DNA of 64,000 nt from Longitalea arenae (GCF_016924755.1 NZ_JAFFJX010000006.1:186001-250000); one strand, 5' to 3'; positions 27,605 to 36,775 are shown, counted from the first letter of the stretch. Notes: a model not told the origin generated them from the letters alone. Numbers and translations are program-made.

Positions 27605-28874
27605 GCAGGGGCGCAAAATCGCCCAGTAAGATCTGCTGCACTTCCTGTACTGGCATCCTGAACCAGCCCTGGAGTACCGATGCATATAATGACCTGAAAT
27701 CATATTGCATGGGTACATTATCGTTCACATTCACTTTTTCTGGGATCACCGGGTTAGCGCCAACAATTCCCGGTTTTATGGCATGGCCGAAATAAAATAC
27801 CGGCGCAGCGGCCCCGTGATCGGTACCGCCGCTGGCATTGCTTTTAATGCGGCGGCCAAACTCCGAAATGGTCATACCCATTACGCGATGTTCGATTTGC
27901 AGAAATTGCAGATCGGCCATGAAAGCGCCAATGGCTTCTGATACGCGTTGTAAGAGTTTGGTATGGGTACCGGTAGTTGTATCGGCCTCGGTCTGTTTGG
28001 CATGGGTATCAAAACTGCCGGTGCTCACCATATACACTTTTGTCTTCAAGCCACCTGCGATCAGGCGGCTAACGATCTTTAACTGATCGGCCAGGGAATT
28101 TTTACCCGCAGCCGGCCAGGCAGGTGATTGCGCCGTTACTTTTTGCGCAGCCTTTTTGATCACTGTAGCATATTGACCGGTTTTCTGGCTCATGAGCTCG
28201 ATGTAATCCAGCTGTTCGCCCCAGCGTGAATTCGCATTTACATTCACTTTTCCTTCTACCAGTTTATAAAAGCCGGCGGGATTACTAATGGCCATCCCCA
28301 TCGTGAACAAAGGGCCCTGTAAAGCGGTAGATACCACCGCACCTACCTGGATCGCCAGCGGATCAGGCATCACCTCATTGGGAAAATTATCAGGGAACTG
28401 CGGATATACATCATGTAGAAAACGTCCTGCCCAACCCGATGATACCACTTTATCACTGTCTGAGGCAGACATCCAGATATCGGTTGCCCGGAAATGGGAG
28501 AAGTTCGGCTTTGGATAACTTACGGCCTGCACTACCCCAAGCTTGCCTTCATTGAACAATTGCTGCATGTTCACAAGGGCTGGATTGAAAGCGGTTGCTT
28601 CAAAACCATTCAGGCGCAATACTTTTTCTTCCGGCAGAAAAATATTCGGCCTTGCCGCCGTATAGGCACTGTATTGATCGAAGGGGATCACCGTATTGAT
28701 ACCATCATTTCCGCCGGCCAGTTGAATAAGCACCAGCACCCGCTCATCGTTCTGAACGGCATGGCGGGCATGCAAAGCCGGCGTACCCGCCAGCGCCTTC
28801 AGTGATATGCCCTGCCAAAAAGCAGACAGCACCACACCTGAGATCGTATTCCGTAAAAATTGTCTGCGTTTCAT
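27594..28874 (-). CDS. DUF1501 family exported protein
   Basis: A 426-residue DUF1501 protein with a Tat leader (MKRRQFLRNTISGVVLSAFW). The core shows VLIQLAGGNDGINTVIPF near residue 50 and the later SEFGRRIKSNASGGTDHGAAAPVFYFG near 340, the metal-site-like segments of this alkaline-phosphatase-like (sulfatase-related) family. DUF1501 genes are almost always paired with DUF1800, as here: it lies 10 bp downstream of DUF1800 on the same strand. The family's function is not established. Both proteins would act outside the cytoplasm. Its stop lies within the convergent saccharopine-dehydrogenase-like gene. Confidence 0.88.
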   Translation of the reverse strand: MKRRQFLRNTISGVVLSAFWQGISLKALAGTPALHARHAVQNDERVLVLIQLAGGNDGINTVIPFDQYSAYTAARPNIFLPEEKVLRLNGFEATAFNPALVNMQQLFNEGKLGVVQAVSYPKPNFSHFRATDIWMSASDSDKVVSSGWAGRFLHDVYPQFPDNFPNEVMPDPLAIQVGAVVSTALQGPLFTMGMAISNPAGFYKLVEGKVNVNANSRWGEQLDYIELMSQKTGQYATVIKKAAQKVTAQSPAWPAAGKNSLADQLKIVSRLIAGGLKTKVYMVSTGSFDTHAKQTEADTTTGTHTKLLQRVSEAIGAFMADLQFLQIEHRVMGMTISEFGRRIKSNASGGTDHGAAAPVFYFGHAIKPGIVGANPVIPEKVNVNDNVPMQYDFRSLYASVLQGWFRMPVQEVQQILLGDFAPLPIV

Positions 28875-28884
28875 AGTTGAGGTT

Positions 28885-30499
28885 TTACATTAACTGGTAT
28901 TGGGGAAGGCTCATCATATACTTCAGCAGGTTCTTCAGCTTATTGGTAACATTTTTCGCATTGGCGGCATCATCGGGTTTCTCCTGCAGTTTGTTCCAGG
29001 CATCCCTCCAGTAATGATCACTGGCCATGCCCTGCAAGCCCTGTAAGAGGATAGCGGTCTTCATATATTGTTTTTCTTCAACAGGCAATTCCACCGCATA
29101 CAGCAGGTCAGCCAGTTCATCAATGAGTTTGTTGGGATCGCCGGGCGCCGATAATTGCCTCGTGTACTGCAAGGGATCGATCAGTATCTTTTTATCATTG
29201 CGGGCAAAGCCATTGCTCACCATACGATCGGTAAAAGCAGTACGCTTGGGCAGGGTATCGGAACTGATCCAGGATTTATCATACAGCGGTTCATGGTAAT
29301 AAGCCGGCCAGCCGGCCACATTGGGCGGGTCGCCGATATTCTGCTGCATCTGTGAAGCAATGGTTTGAATATTGAACCAGAGCTGATACAACTCCACGTA
29401 ATTCTCTTCCCCCGGAAAACCTATATTGTATTCACGGCAGAGGCCAACCGCGAGGTCGACCGGACTTTTAATAATTCCACCGCGGTTGCCGGCATCAAAA
29501 AAATGCCGGCTGCTCAATAATCGTTCGAGCACCGGTTTAATGTCATAATTATGTTGCCTGAACGTATGGGCGAGTGGTTCAATGATGTTTTTCTCGGTAA
29601 CTTCATCTATATGGTGATAAACAAAATACCGGTATAATTTGCGGCAGATAAAGCGCGCTACTTCCGGCTGCTGAAAGATGAGGTTGAGCAGATCGTCGAG
29701 TTCGGCCTCCCCTTCTTTTCCGCTGCGGCCTTTAATTACCTGGTTGTTATAAAAGGCAGAGAACTGTTTATCGCGTTCGTCATGGCGCCCGGCGTCAAAT
29801 TCGCCGTGCACATCGGGCAGTGATCTGTTGTTAATGCGGAAACCCGTCAATACCCTGGCGGCGGCTTTCACATCTGCTTCTGTATATTGTGAACCGGGTC
29901 CCTTGCCTAGTGTAAATAATTCCTGCAGTTCGCGGCCATAGTTCTCATCGGGCGCTTTTTTCGTATTGGCATTTCCGTTCAGGTATTTAAGCATGGCAGC
30001 ATCAACGGTTACGGCCCTTACCATGGCTTTGAAATTTCCCAACGCATATTGCCGCAGCAGCACATGGTGTTTGTAGATCATGGTGGGATTATCAACCGTT
30101 TTCATTTCTGTGGCAAAATGATTATGCCAGAAGAGCACCATTTTTTCGCGCAGGGTACTTTGCTGATTGAGCATATTGCCCAGCCACCAGGCTTTAAAGG
30201 AATTTCTTCTGCGGCCACTGTTCATTCCGCTTAGTTTCGTGGCAGTGATCCAGGTAGTACCAGGCTGAATTTCCGTCGGTATATTTCTCGTCGTTATAAT
30301 GATTGATAGGAGGTGTTGGCGTGGGCTCTTCTGTGTAGAGTAATTGTTGAATGGCAAACTTTAGGGAGCGGGAAGCAAAAAGATCGATGTCTTCTTTTTT
30401 AGCGCCGAATAAGGTTCGTTTCAGCAAATGTTTCGATTCAGCATGGCCCCATTTGCCTTTGTATTTTTTCAGGGAAGCTGTTACCGATGGAATTTCCAT
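28885..30499 (-). pseudogene. DUF1800 family protein, interrupted by a 1-bp frameshift
   Basis: Two overlapping frames together make one DUF1800 protein. The first (ATG at 30499) holds the family's N-terminus: KHLLKRTLFGAKKEDIDLFASRS and LLYTEEPTPTPPINHYN. The second holds the rest: LSGMNSGRRRNSFKAWWLGNML, LREKMVLFWHNHFAT, ENYGRELQELFTLG and FICRKLYRYFVYH. The coding switches frame at about 30272-30282, where skipping one base joins KYTD to EIQPGTTW; the corrected product would be 537 residues. The break is a real indel, an assembly error, or (less likely) programmed shifting. Unlike its DUF1501 partner, no Tat motif is evident at its N-terminus. Confidence 0.85.
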
Positions 30500-30640
30500 T
30501 GCAAACAATTTAGTTACACTTCATGCAAGGCTGCAATTCTGCTACCACGCTTACAAAAGTATGTGAACGAAATGTGATGTGCAATGGGCATTCCGGATTT
30601 AAATTAGTGAAATGCGGAATGCGGTTTTTTGCAGGCGGAC

Positions 30641-31327
30641 CTAGTTCTTTAAAAGGCTTATCAATTCCTGAACGCCCAATGTGGCAGGTTTTTCAATATT
30701 TGTCACATTGTGTACCGAGTTGGTGGCGGGAATTACCTTATCTATCACATATTTGGGAATTTCCATGGGCGCATAGTTCACCAGTCCGGCCGCCGGGTAT
30801 ACTACCAGGGAAGTACCTACTACAACAAAAATGTCTGCACTCAGCACTACCGGGATGGCCATTTCGATAAGGGGTACCGGCTCTTCGAACCAAACGATAT
30901 TTGGACGTAATTGGGCGCCATCTTCGGCTTTGTCACCCAGTTTGATATCGCCCCGGATATCATATACCAGGGATTCATCCCATTCACTGCGCATTTTTAG
31001 TATTTCACCATGTAAATGCAATACTTTTTTTGAACCCGCGCGTTCGTGCAGGTCGTCGATATTCTGGGTGATGATGGTTACATCAAAATCATCCTGCAGT
31101 CTGGCTAAACCGAAATGCGCATCGTTCGGTTTTGCCTCGAGCACATTTTTCCGGCGCTGGTTATAAAATTCCAGTACCAGGGCGGGGTTCTTTTTCCAGG
31201 CGAGTGGGGTAGCTACTTCGCGCACATCGTATCCTTCCCACAGACCATCGCTGTCACGAAAAGTTTTCAATCCACTTTCAGCGCTAATACCTGCGCCGCT
31301 TAAGACAACTAGTTTCTTTTTACTCAT
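30641..31327 (-). CDS. Sirtuin, NAD-dependent protein deacylase (class III type)
   Basis: A 228-residue Sir2 enzyme that removes acyl groups from lysines using NAD. Motifs are VLSGAGISAESGL (8-20), TQNIDDLHE (87-95) and the catalytic His106 in LHLHGE. The pair Tyr55/Arg58 (FYNQRR) matches the Y-x-x-R of SIRT5 and CobB, which recognise succinyl- and malonyl-lysine, so desuccinylase activity is likely. The region where the four zinc cysteines normally sit (about 110-145) contains no cysteine at all. The gene has an exact -7 box one base ahead of its ATG, so its mRNA is probably leaderless. Confidence 0.9.
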   Translation of the reverse strand: MSKKKLVVLSGAGISAESGLKTFRDSDGLWEGYDVREVATPLAWKKNPALVLEFYNQRRKNVLEAKPNDAHFGLARLQDDFDVTIITQNIDDLHERAGSKKVLHLHGEILKMRSEWDESLVYDIRGDIKLGDKAEDGAQLRPNIVWFEEPVPLIEMAIPVVLSADIFVVVGTSLVVYPAAGLVNYAPMEIPKYVIDKVIPATNSVHNVTNIEKPATLGVQELISLLKN

Positions 31328-31331
31328 AACT

Positions 31332-31339
31332 CAAATATA
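31332..31339 (-). promoter_or_regulatory. -7 box of the sirtuin gene, leaderless
   Basis: The minus strand reads TATATTTG, an exact TAnnTTTG, ending at 31332. Transcription would begin at about 31328, one base before the ATG (31327). The octad repeat begins only 9 bp upstream, so the -33 region lies inside the repeat. Confidence 0.5.
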
Positions 31340-31347
31340 TGATTTCT

Positions 31348-31493
31348 GATTTTGAGATTTTGAGATTTTGAGATTTTGAGATTTTGAGATTTTGAGATTT
31401 TGAGATTTTGAGATTTTGAGATTTTGAGATTTTGAGATTTTGAACTGTCTGACAAATCTCAAAATATCTAAATCCCGAAATCCCTAAATTTTT
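31348..31493. repeat. Octad element: 12 perfect GATTTTGA units plus reverse arm
   Basis: Twelve identical 8-bp units GATTTTGA fill 31348-31443 without a mismatch. A 10-bp linker follows, then five degenerate units in reverse-complement sense at 31454-31493 (AAATCTCA, AAATATCT, AAATCCCG, AAATCCCT, AAATTTTT). The two arms can pair into a hairpin. The same plan recurs at 36776-36892 and 56755-56846. It lies between the sirtuin start and the DUF4349 stop. Confidence 0.95.
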
Positions 31494-31512
31494 TAAATGC
31501 CCCTCTTAGCGC

Positions 31513-32445
31513 CTATTTCTTACTGTTGAATGCGGTTCTTGCTCTCCATCTTCTGACAAACCACCAGCCGATCCCTATTAATAACCACAATGGCCATAGG
31601 GTAAGCACTACGATCAGCATCTCGCCTATCCAATCCATGCCATTGCTCAGTGCGTTCAGCACCCTTTTTCCAAAACCGGGCCTGTCGTTGTACTGCGCCG
31701 AAGGATCCAGAATTTCATAAAAAGTTAACTGGATGGTACTATAGGCTGCGGCATGCGTGAGATAACTTACCCTGCCTGCGCCTGCTTCAATCTCTACCTG
31801 GATATTGTTGATCTCCTGCTGCACCTTAAGGATCTCTTCCATATTTTTCGCCTGTTTCAGCAGATCGAGGTAACGTAACCGGATCTGGCGTTTGGCCTCC
31901 GTTCTGGAACGGGTGTCAATCACTTCACCGGTTACATCCTGGGAAGTGATTTTCTGCGATACCAGGTTTTCATCTTTTGTACTGCTTAACGATCTTACCA
32001 GGTTATCGAACTGATCAACAGGCACCTTAATGGTGACGATGTTCTCGATCTTATACTCCGATCTGTTTTGTTCTTCCTGGGCCACATAAGCGCCGGCTCT
32101 TTTTACCTGTTCGTGTACATAATCATTGAAAGTCCTATGATCTTTTGCTTCAATAGTCAACGAAGCATTTTTAATGATCTTTTTATCCCAGTCAACATTG
32201 GCAGCAGCAACTGCGGGTGAACCCGCTTTCTTTGGCTGTTCTTCATTGGCTGCCGGCGGCGCCGCCTGGGCTGTAGTATCTGCAGATCCGTAATAATTCT
32301 CCGTAGCGGCTGATGCATTATCAACGGTTTTTTCCAATGTTACGTTAGCCGCTGTTTCTGATCCTCCGCTATTGCTATTACAGGCTACAAAAGCCATCAT
32401 CAGTATGGTAGCGGATAATACAAATCGTTTATAATTAAAAGACAT
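31513..32445 (-). CDS. DUF4349 lipoprotein
   Basis: A 310-residue lipoprotein with its lipobox cysteine at residue 22 (FVAC). The DUF4349 domain spans about 90-270 and includes IIKNASLTIEAKDHRTFNDYV, KVPVDQFDNLVRSL and a heptad-rich coiled coil (LRYLDLLKQAKNMEEILKVQQEINNIQVEIE). One membrane helix near the C-terminus (IVVLTLWPLWLLIGIGWWFV) ends in basic residues. The family is widespread but of unknown function and may sense or span the envelope. It lies 25 bp downstream of the VWA lipoprotein gene on the same strand, so the two are probably one operon. Confidence 0.88.
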   Translation of the reverse strand: MSFNYKRFVLSATILMMAFVACNSNSGGSETAANVTLEKTVDNASAATENYYGSADTTAQAAPPAANEEQPKKAGSPAVAAANVDWDKKIIKNASLTIEAKDHRTFNDYVHEQVKRAGAYVAQEEQNRSEYKIENIVTIKVPVDQFDNLVRSLSSTKDENLVSQKITSQDVTGEVIDTRSRTEAKRQIRLRYLDLLKQAKNMEEILKVQQEINNIQVEIEAGAGRVSYLTHAAAYSTIQLTFYEILDPSAQYNDRPGFGKRVLNALSNGMDWIGEMLIVVLTLWPLWLLIGIGWWFVRRWRARTAFNSKK

Positions 32446-32470
32446 AGAAAAAGTTTAGAAGGTGCTGACT

Positions 32471-34125
32471 TTATTTTTTAGCGGTTAATGAACCGGCCGC
32501 CTGTGCCAGGTTGATAAACTCCTGGCGGTACCCGTTTTCATCAGCGCCTTTTGCGCCCTTAGCCAATTGAAGCACCTGTTGAAAAGTAGCATGCTGTTTG
32601 AATGCAGAATTGCGCAACAACATACCGAAGCAAGCCACCGCCGCTGAAAAGCGAAAATTATCAGAGGTGTTGGCCAGGGCCAGGTGTGTGTCGTTCACGG
32701 GATGCACGATCAATTTACTTAGCTCTTCATCAGGCTTCTTGTAACGTAACTTGATGGTCATAATTTCATCGCTGCCACCAGGGGTAAGACTGATCTTCGT
32801 TGGTTGATATTTAAGTTCATCCACTTTACCGATGAAATCAGTTTTTACGCCAGCAGGTATCACTTCGTATAAAGCGGTTACTGTATGGCCTGAACCCAAT
32901 TCGCCGGCATCTTTTTGATCATCGTTAAAATCCTCGGCAGCCATCACCCGGTTCTCATAACCGATCAACCGGTACCCCTGCACTTTGGCGGGATTGAACT
33001 CTACCTGGATCTTTACGTCTTTGGCTATAGTGAATAAGGTGCTGCCAAACTCTGTCACCAGCACTTTGCGCGCTTCATTGATATTATCGATGTAGGAATG
33101 ATTGCCATTTCCTTTATCGGCCAATTGCTGCATTTTGTTATCCTTGTAATTGCCCATGCCGTAGCCAAGTACGCTTAGAAATACGCCGCTCTTTCTTTCC
33201 TTTTCAATCAATGCCACCAGTTCATCGTCACTGCTGGCGCCTACGTTGAAATCGCCATCCGTTGCCAGGATGATGCGGTTATTACCGCCCTTGATGAAAT
33301 TTTCACGCGCTATTGTATAGGCCAGCTGAATACCTTCGCCACCAGCCGTAGAACCGCCTGCTTCCAGTTGATCGATCGCCTGTTTGATGGCGCTTTTATT
33401 GGCGCCACTGGTAGAGGGCAGTACCAGTCCGGCATTGCCGGCATACACCACAATTGCCACTTTATCATCAGGCCTTAATTGGTCGGCCAGGATTTTCAAA
33501 GATGATTTCACCAAAGGCAGTTTGTTAGCGTCTTCCATGGAGCCCGATACATCGATCAAAAACACCAGGTTGGCATTGGGCAGGTTCCGGACCGGTATTT
33601 CTTTTCCCTGTAACCCGATATGCACGAGGCGGTGCTGCGGGTTCCAGGGACATTCAGATAATTCTGTATTCACCGTAAATGGCTCCTCGTTCTTTGGCTT
33701 CGGGTAAGAGTAATCAAAATAATTGACCATTTCTTCTATGCGTACGGCGCCTGCAGGTGGTATGCTGCCATTATTAATATAGCGCCGAACATTACTGTAT
33801 GCCGCCTCATCTACATCGATGGAGAATGTAGATAACGGATGCTGTGTAGCCGCCAGGAAACGGTTCTCTACAATATGATCATAATCTTCAGTATTAAATG
33901 AGTTTTCTTCTGTAACGGCGATCTCTTCATCTTTACGATCATCGGCGGCGTAAATTTGCTATCAGCAATAGCATCAGGGGCAGGCATCGATTCCTGCATT
34001 TGAACCAATTCCATATCGGCTATTACGGTAGTATCGGTAGTCTTGCCAGATTGGGCTCCACGGTTATTGCAGGCAATAAAGAGCCACAGCAGCAATGCTG
34101 CCAGCAGTTGAAACAAAAACTTCAT
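32471..34125 (-). pseudogene. YfbK-like VWA-domain lipoprotein, interrupted by a 1-bp frameshift
   Basis: The lipoprotein leader (ATG 34125, lipobox cysteine 19 in FIAC) and about 60 residues lie in one frame. The remainder lies in another: ENRFLAATQHPLSTFSIDVDEAAYSNVRRYI, here split as ENRFLAATQH and FSIDVDEAAYSNVRRY, then MVNYFDYSYP, the MIDAS motif DVSGSM, LATDGDFNVG and a YfbK C-terminal domain. The frames join if one A is restored in a short homopolymer near 33932-33934; the product would be 551 residues. An in-frame ATG at 33730 could yield an N-truncated 419-residue protein without export signal. VWA domains bind proteins through a metal site. Its operon partner is DUF4349. Confidence 0.82.
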
Positions 34126-34632
34126 GGCTATACTTTTTAGGTGTGTGTGTTAGTTAGTAGATGCAGAAAAGGCAATATTACATACCGTTGGAAGAAATTA
34201 TTACTGATTCTGTTGTTTCTTAGTCACGGGGCATTCATGGTGACAAGCAGTGCAGGTGTCTGGGTGCTTGCCGGAGACTGGTTGTTGGCATGGCAATATG
34301 TTTAGGTTGTGTAGTACAGATTAATTACTAAATGCGTGAAAGGTAACCTAAAGGAATTGTTAAACAGGCGAGTGGGAAGTGGCTAATAGCTGGTAGGAAT
34401 ACAAAAATAGAGGGTAATAGGAATGCAGGGAATACAGGCGAGTGAGAAGTGGCAAGTAGCTGGTTGGAATACGAAATTACAGGCGCGTGGGAAGTGGTTA
34501 GTAGCTAATAGGAATACAGGCACATGAGGAAGTGAGTAATTTGTAGCGATCTTCGAACGTAAAGCCCTGCCAGCCATTTCCTGCTAGCCACTCGCCTACC
34601 AGCCATTTATCACTAGCCACTAGCTGCTAATC
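34126..34632. repeat. AGTGGCT/TAGCTGG degenerate array with inverted right arm
   Basis: Left of the gap little is seen up to about 34364. From there a unit beginning ACAGGCG and containing GGGAAGTGG, TAGCTGG and GGAATAC recurs at 34364, 34434 and 34479, with a partial copy at 34516. After a linker (34535-34570), units in reverse-complement sense fill 34571-34630 (CCAGCCATTT, TAGCCACT). The whole can fold back on itself. No gene is seen. Confidence 0.75.
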
Positions 34633-35040
34633 CTACAATCCAGCCAGTTCCATGATCGCTGCCCATTCTTCATCAGTGACCGGTTGTACCGACAACTGAC
34701 TGATACGCACCAACGCCATGTTGGCAAGACGTTTGTCTTTTTTGATAGTGGCCAATGTAACCGGATTGGCCAGCTTTTTAAAAGGTTTCAGATCAACGGC
34801 CACCCAACGGTCATCGTCTGTTGAAGGATCCTGGTATGCTTCTTTTACCACTTTGGCAATACCTACAATGGCCAGTCCTTCATTACTGTGATAATATAAT
34901 ACCTGCTCCCCTTTTTTCATCGACCGCAGGTGATTACGGGCCGCATAATTGCGTACGCCATCCCAAAAGGTCTGCTTGTCTTTCTCAAACTGCTCCCAGG
35001 AATAAACAGAAGGTTCCGATTTTACCAGCCAGTATGCCAT
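34633..35040 (-). CDS. EVE-domain protein
   Basis: A 135-residue protein that is essentially one EVE domain (PUA-like fold): MAYWLVKSEPSVYSWEQFEKD at the start, WDGVRNYAARNHLRSMKKGEQVLYYHS and then AIVGIAKVVKEAYQDP. EVE proteins bind modified bases in nucleic acids through an aromatic cage; stand-alone bacterial members have been linked to modified-cytosine recognition or RNA. No partner nuclease is present here, so a housekeeping role is as likely as defence. The ATG at 35040 is preferred to a TTG two codons upstream because the family starts at MAYWLVKSEP. Confidence 0.9.
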   Translation of the reverse strand: MAYWLVKSEPSVYSWEQFEKDKQTFWDGVRNYAARNHLRSMKKGEQVLYYHSNEGLAIVGIAKVVKEAYQDPSTDDDRWVAVDLKPFKKLANPVTLATIKKDKRLANMALVRISQLSVQPVTDEEWAAIMELAGL

Positions 35041-35456
35041 AGTCAAATATTATAAAACGCGAATGTAAGGAAACTGAAAACGTTTTCCTAAACACCAGCC
35101 GTCGATGGTGAATGCCGGCGAAGCTTCGCCTGCCGGGAATGCCGACCGCAAGCCTCCGCATGGTTAATCTTTTAAAAATTGATCTGCTTTTAAATCCAGG
35201 CTTTTTCCATCCACGTATATCATCTGAATGCTTACATACACGATAAAGGCGTTATCCATGTAATTGAACAAGTGGTGTTACCCGGGAGCTATAACTCCCC
35301 ATATAGCCCTGATCTCTATCAGGGCTATATTCTTACAGCTTAACCCTAAAGTTCAAAAGCACATTAAAAAAATTATTAAAATTAAATCCGGTCCATTCAT
35401 ACAACCGTACATACATAAGATCATTCATCTTTTATCATCACAAAAAAAATGGGAAC
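35041..35456. other. Divergent region and leader of the DUF4331 operon
   Basis: A 416-bp gap between the EVE gene and the DUF4331 operon. It contains two hairpins at 35284-35330 (listed separately) and otherwise A/T-rich DNA. No exact TAnnTTTG was found at the expected place. Confidence 0.45.
35284..35330 (+). promoter_or_regulatory. Two tandem hairpins in the DUF4331 operon leader
   Basis: A small stem (GGGAG at 35284-35288, CTCCC at 35295-35299) is followed by a perfect 13-bp stem: ATATAGCCCTGAT at 35301-35313, loop CTCT, exact complement at 35318-35330. They lie about 125 bp ahead of the first ATG. No T-run follows, so a terminator for the upstream side is less likely than an RNA regulatory structure or a protein-binding site. 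Confidence 0.6.
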
Positions 35457-36113
35457 ATGAAAAAGAAAAAAATGCTGCTGGCTGCACTGGCTGCAGCAGG
35501 TTTTACGGCAGGCGGTTTGGTATATGCTGCTGACCACATTGATTCACCTGCTGTTACCAATCAAACTACTGACATTACCGATGTGTATGTGTTCAGGGCA
35601 CAGGATGCGAACAACCTGGTATTCGTTGCCAATACCCAGGGATTGCTGGCGCCATCTGCCACCGGCGCTGCTAAATTTGATGCCAATACCTTACTGGAGT
35701 TCAATATCGACAACAACAATGATAATGTGGAAGACCTCGTGATCCAGGGTATTTACGGCAATGGTAAAATGAAAGTGTATGGCCCCATCAAACCCGCAGA
35801 AACGGGTAACCGCAGTCAGCTAGAAGGTCCGGTAACGGCGGAAGTAGCCGTTACCCCCTATGGTTCTCCGGCCAATATTGGCAACAATGGTGGTATTAAA
35901 GTGTTCGCTGGTCCACGCGACGATCCCTTCTTTTTCGATCTTAACCAGTTTAAAAAGATCGTTGGCGGCATGGCCACCAGCTTCAACAATCCGGGATCCG
36001 ATGCCTTTGCAGGCACCAATGTCCTGAGCTTTGTTATAGAGGTGCCCAAATCAATGCTCAATGCTACCAATGGCAAACTCAATGTATGGCTCGAAACTAA
36101 AAAACGTCAATAA
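35457..36113 (+). CDS. DUF4331-family exported protein (N-terminal half type)
   Basis: A 218-residue protein with a signal peptide cut near residue 24 (LVYAA) followed directly by the family hallmark ADHIDSP and ITDVYVFRAQD. The rest matches the first half of DUF4331 proteins (LLEFNIDNNNDNVEDLVIQG, VFAGPRDDPFFFDLNQF, NVLSFVIEVPKSML). Such proteins are exported and of unknown function. The part of the family that normally follows is encoded by the next gene as a separate lipoprotein, so the domain is split. It is the first gene of an apparent operon with a lipoprotein, a TPR lipoprotein and a TonB-dependent receptor. Confidence 0.88.
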   Translation: MKKKKMLLAALAAAGFTAGGLVYAADHIDSPAVTNQTTDITDVYVFRAQDANNLVFVANTQGLLAPSATGAAKFDANTLLEFNIDNNNDNVEDLVIQGIYGNGKMKVYGPIKPAETGNRSQLEGPVTAEVAVTPYGSPANIGNNGGIKVFAGPRDDPFFFDLNQFKKIVGGMATSFNNPGSDAFAGTNVLSFVIEVPKSMLNATNGKLNVWLETKKRQ

Positions 36114-36148
36114 TTCACAGTTCACAGTTATTAGTTCACAGTTCTTAG
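36114..36148. repeat. Heptad array starting directly after a stop codon
   Basis: Five 7-bp units (TTCACAG, TTCACAG, TTATTAG, TTCACAG, TTCTTAG) begin at the first base after the TAA of the DUF4331 gene (36111-36113). They lie inside the presumed operon. Confidence 0.8.
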
Positions 36149-36215
36149 CCTTCCTACTTCGCCGTTTGCCAATGGCGTTATAAAAAACCATTCTTACATT
36201 TTTCAAGCACCTTTT

Positions 36216-36743
36216 ATGACTATACAATCAATTAGCAAAGTATTGCTGATCGCTACCGCTTTGTCTGTTTTCTCCGCCTGCGATAAAGATGATGACGATC
36301 AAACCAAAACCTATTATCAGACCCAGGATCAAATGGCGCGTCCTGCGATCAATACCGTTTTTGTATCGGCGGCTGATAAAGATGTTTTCAATACAACAAC
36401 GCCTTCGGCCATGAATGGCTTATTTGCGAGCAAATTCAAATCCAGGTTGCTTGCCTTAAACCCCGGTTATACCACGAACCTGCTGGGTTTGAATGCCGAT
36501 CAATTTACCAATGTGCTGGTAACTGATGTATTAAATGCATCCACTACGGCCCCTACCACTTTCTTTGATGGCACCAATGTACTCACCGGCCGTGCACTGG
36601 CAGATGACGTGATCGACGTGGAGCTTACCCTGATCTTCGGGGGCCCTTCCGGCACTGCCAATCCCGGCCTTACGAGCGATCATGTCAATGGCAACGATAA
36701 AGAGTTCCTGCCATCCTTTCCTTACCTGGCAAACCCGCATTAA
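36216..36743 (+). CDS. DUF4331-related lipoprotein (C-terminal half type)
   Basis: A 175-residue lipoprotein, lipobox cysteine 22 (FSAC), followed by an acidic spacer (DKDDDD). The mature part matches the second half of DUF4331: DQMARPAINTVFVSAADKDVFN, LNADQFTNVLVTDVL, then GRALADDVIDVELTLIFGG and DHVNGNDKEFLPSFPYLANPH. The first and second halves of the family therefore exist as two proteins that presumably pair in the periplasm or at the outer membrane. It is 102 bp after its partner. A repeat element and 174 bp separate it from the TPR gene. Confidence 0.83.
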   Translation: MTIQSISKVLLIATALSVFSACDKDDDDQTKTYYQTQDQMARPAINTVFVSAADKDVFNTTTPSAMNGLFASKFKSRLLALNPGYTTNLLGLNADQFTNVLVTDVLNASTTAPTTFFDGTNVLTGRALADDVIDVELTLIFGGPSGTANPGLTSDHVNGNDKEFLPSFPYLANPH

Positions 36744-36775
36744 TCACCAAACATTCCTTCCACTTATTCTATTCC

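Noticed and set aside
31348-31443. GATTTTGA array as a CRISPR
   Set aside because: Units are contiguous without spacers and only 8 bp long; no cas gene is in the window.
34383-34577. 64-codon minus-strand frame in the repeat upstream of the VWA gene
   Set aside because: It is made of repeat units, with no signal or family resemblance.
34633-35040. EVE-domain gene as part of a defence island
   Set aside because: No restriction, McrBC or other defence gene is near; stand-alone EVE proteins are common housekeeping genes.
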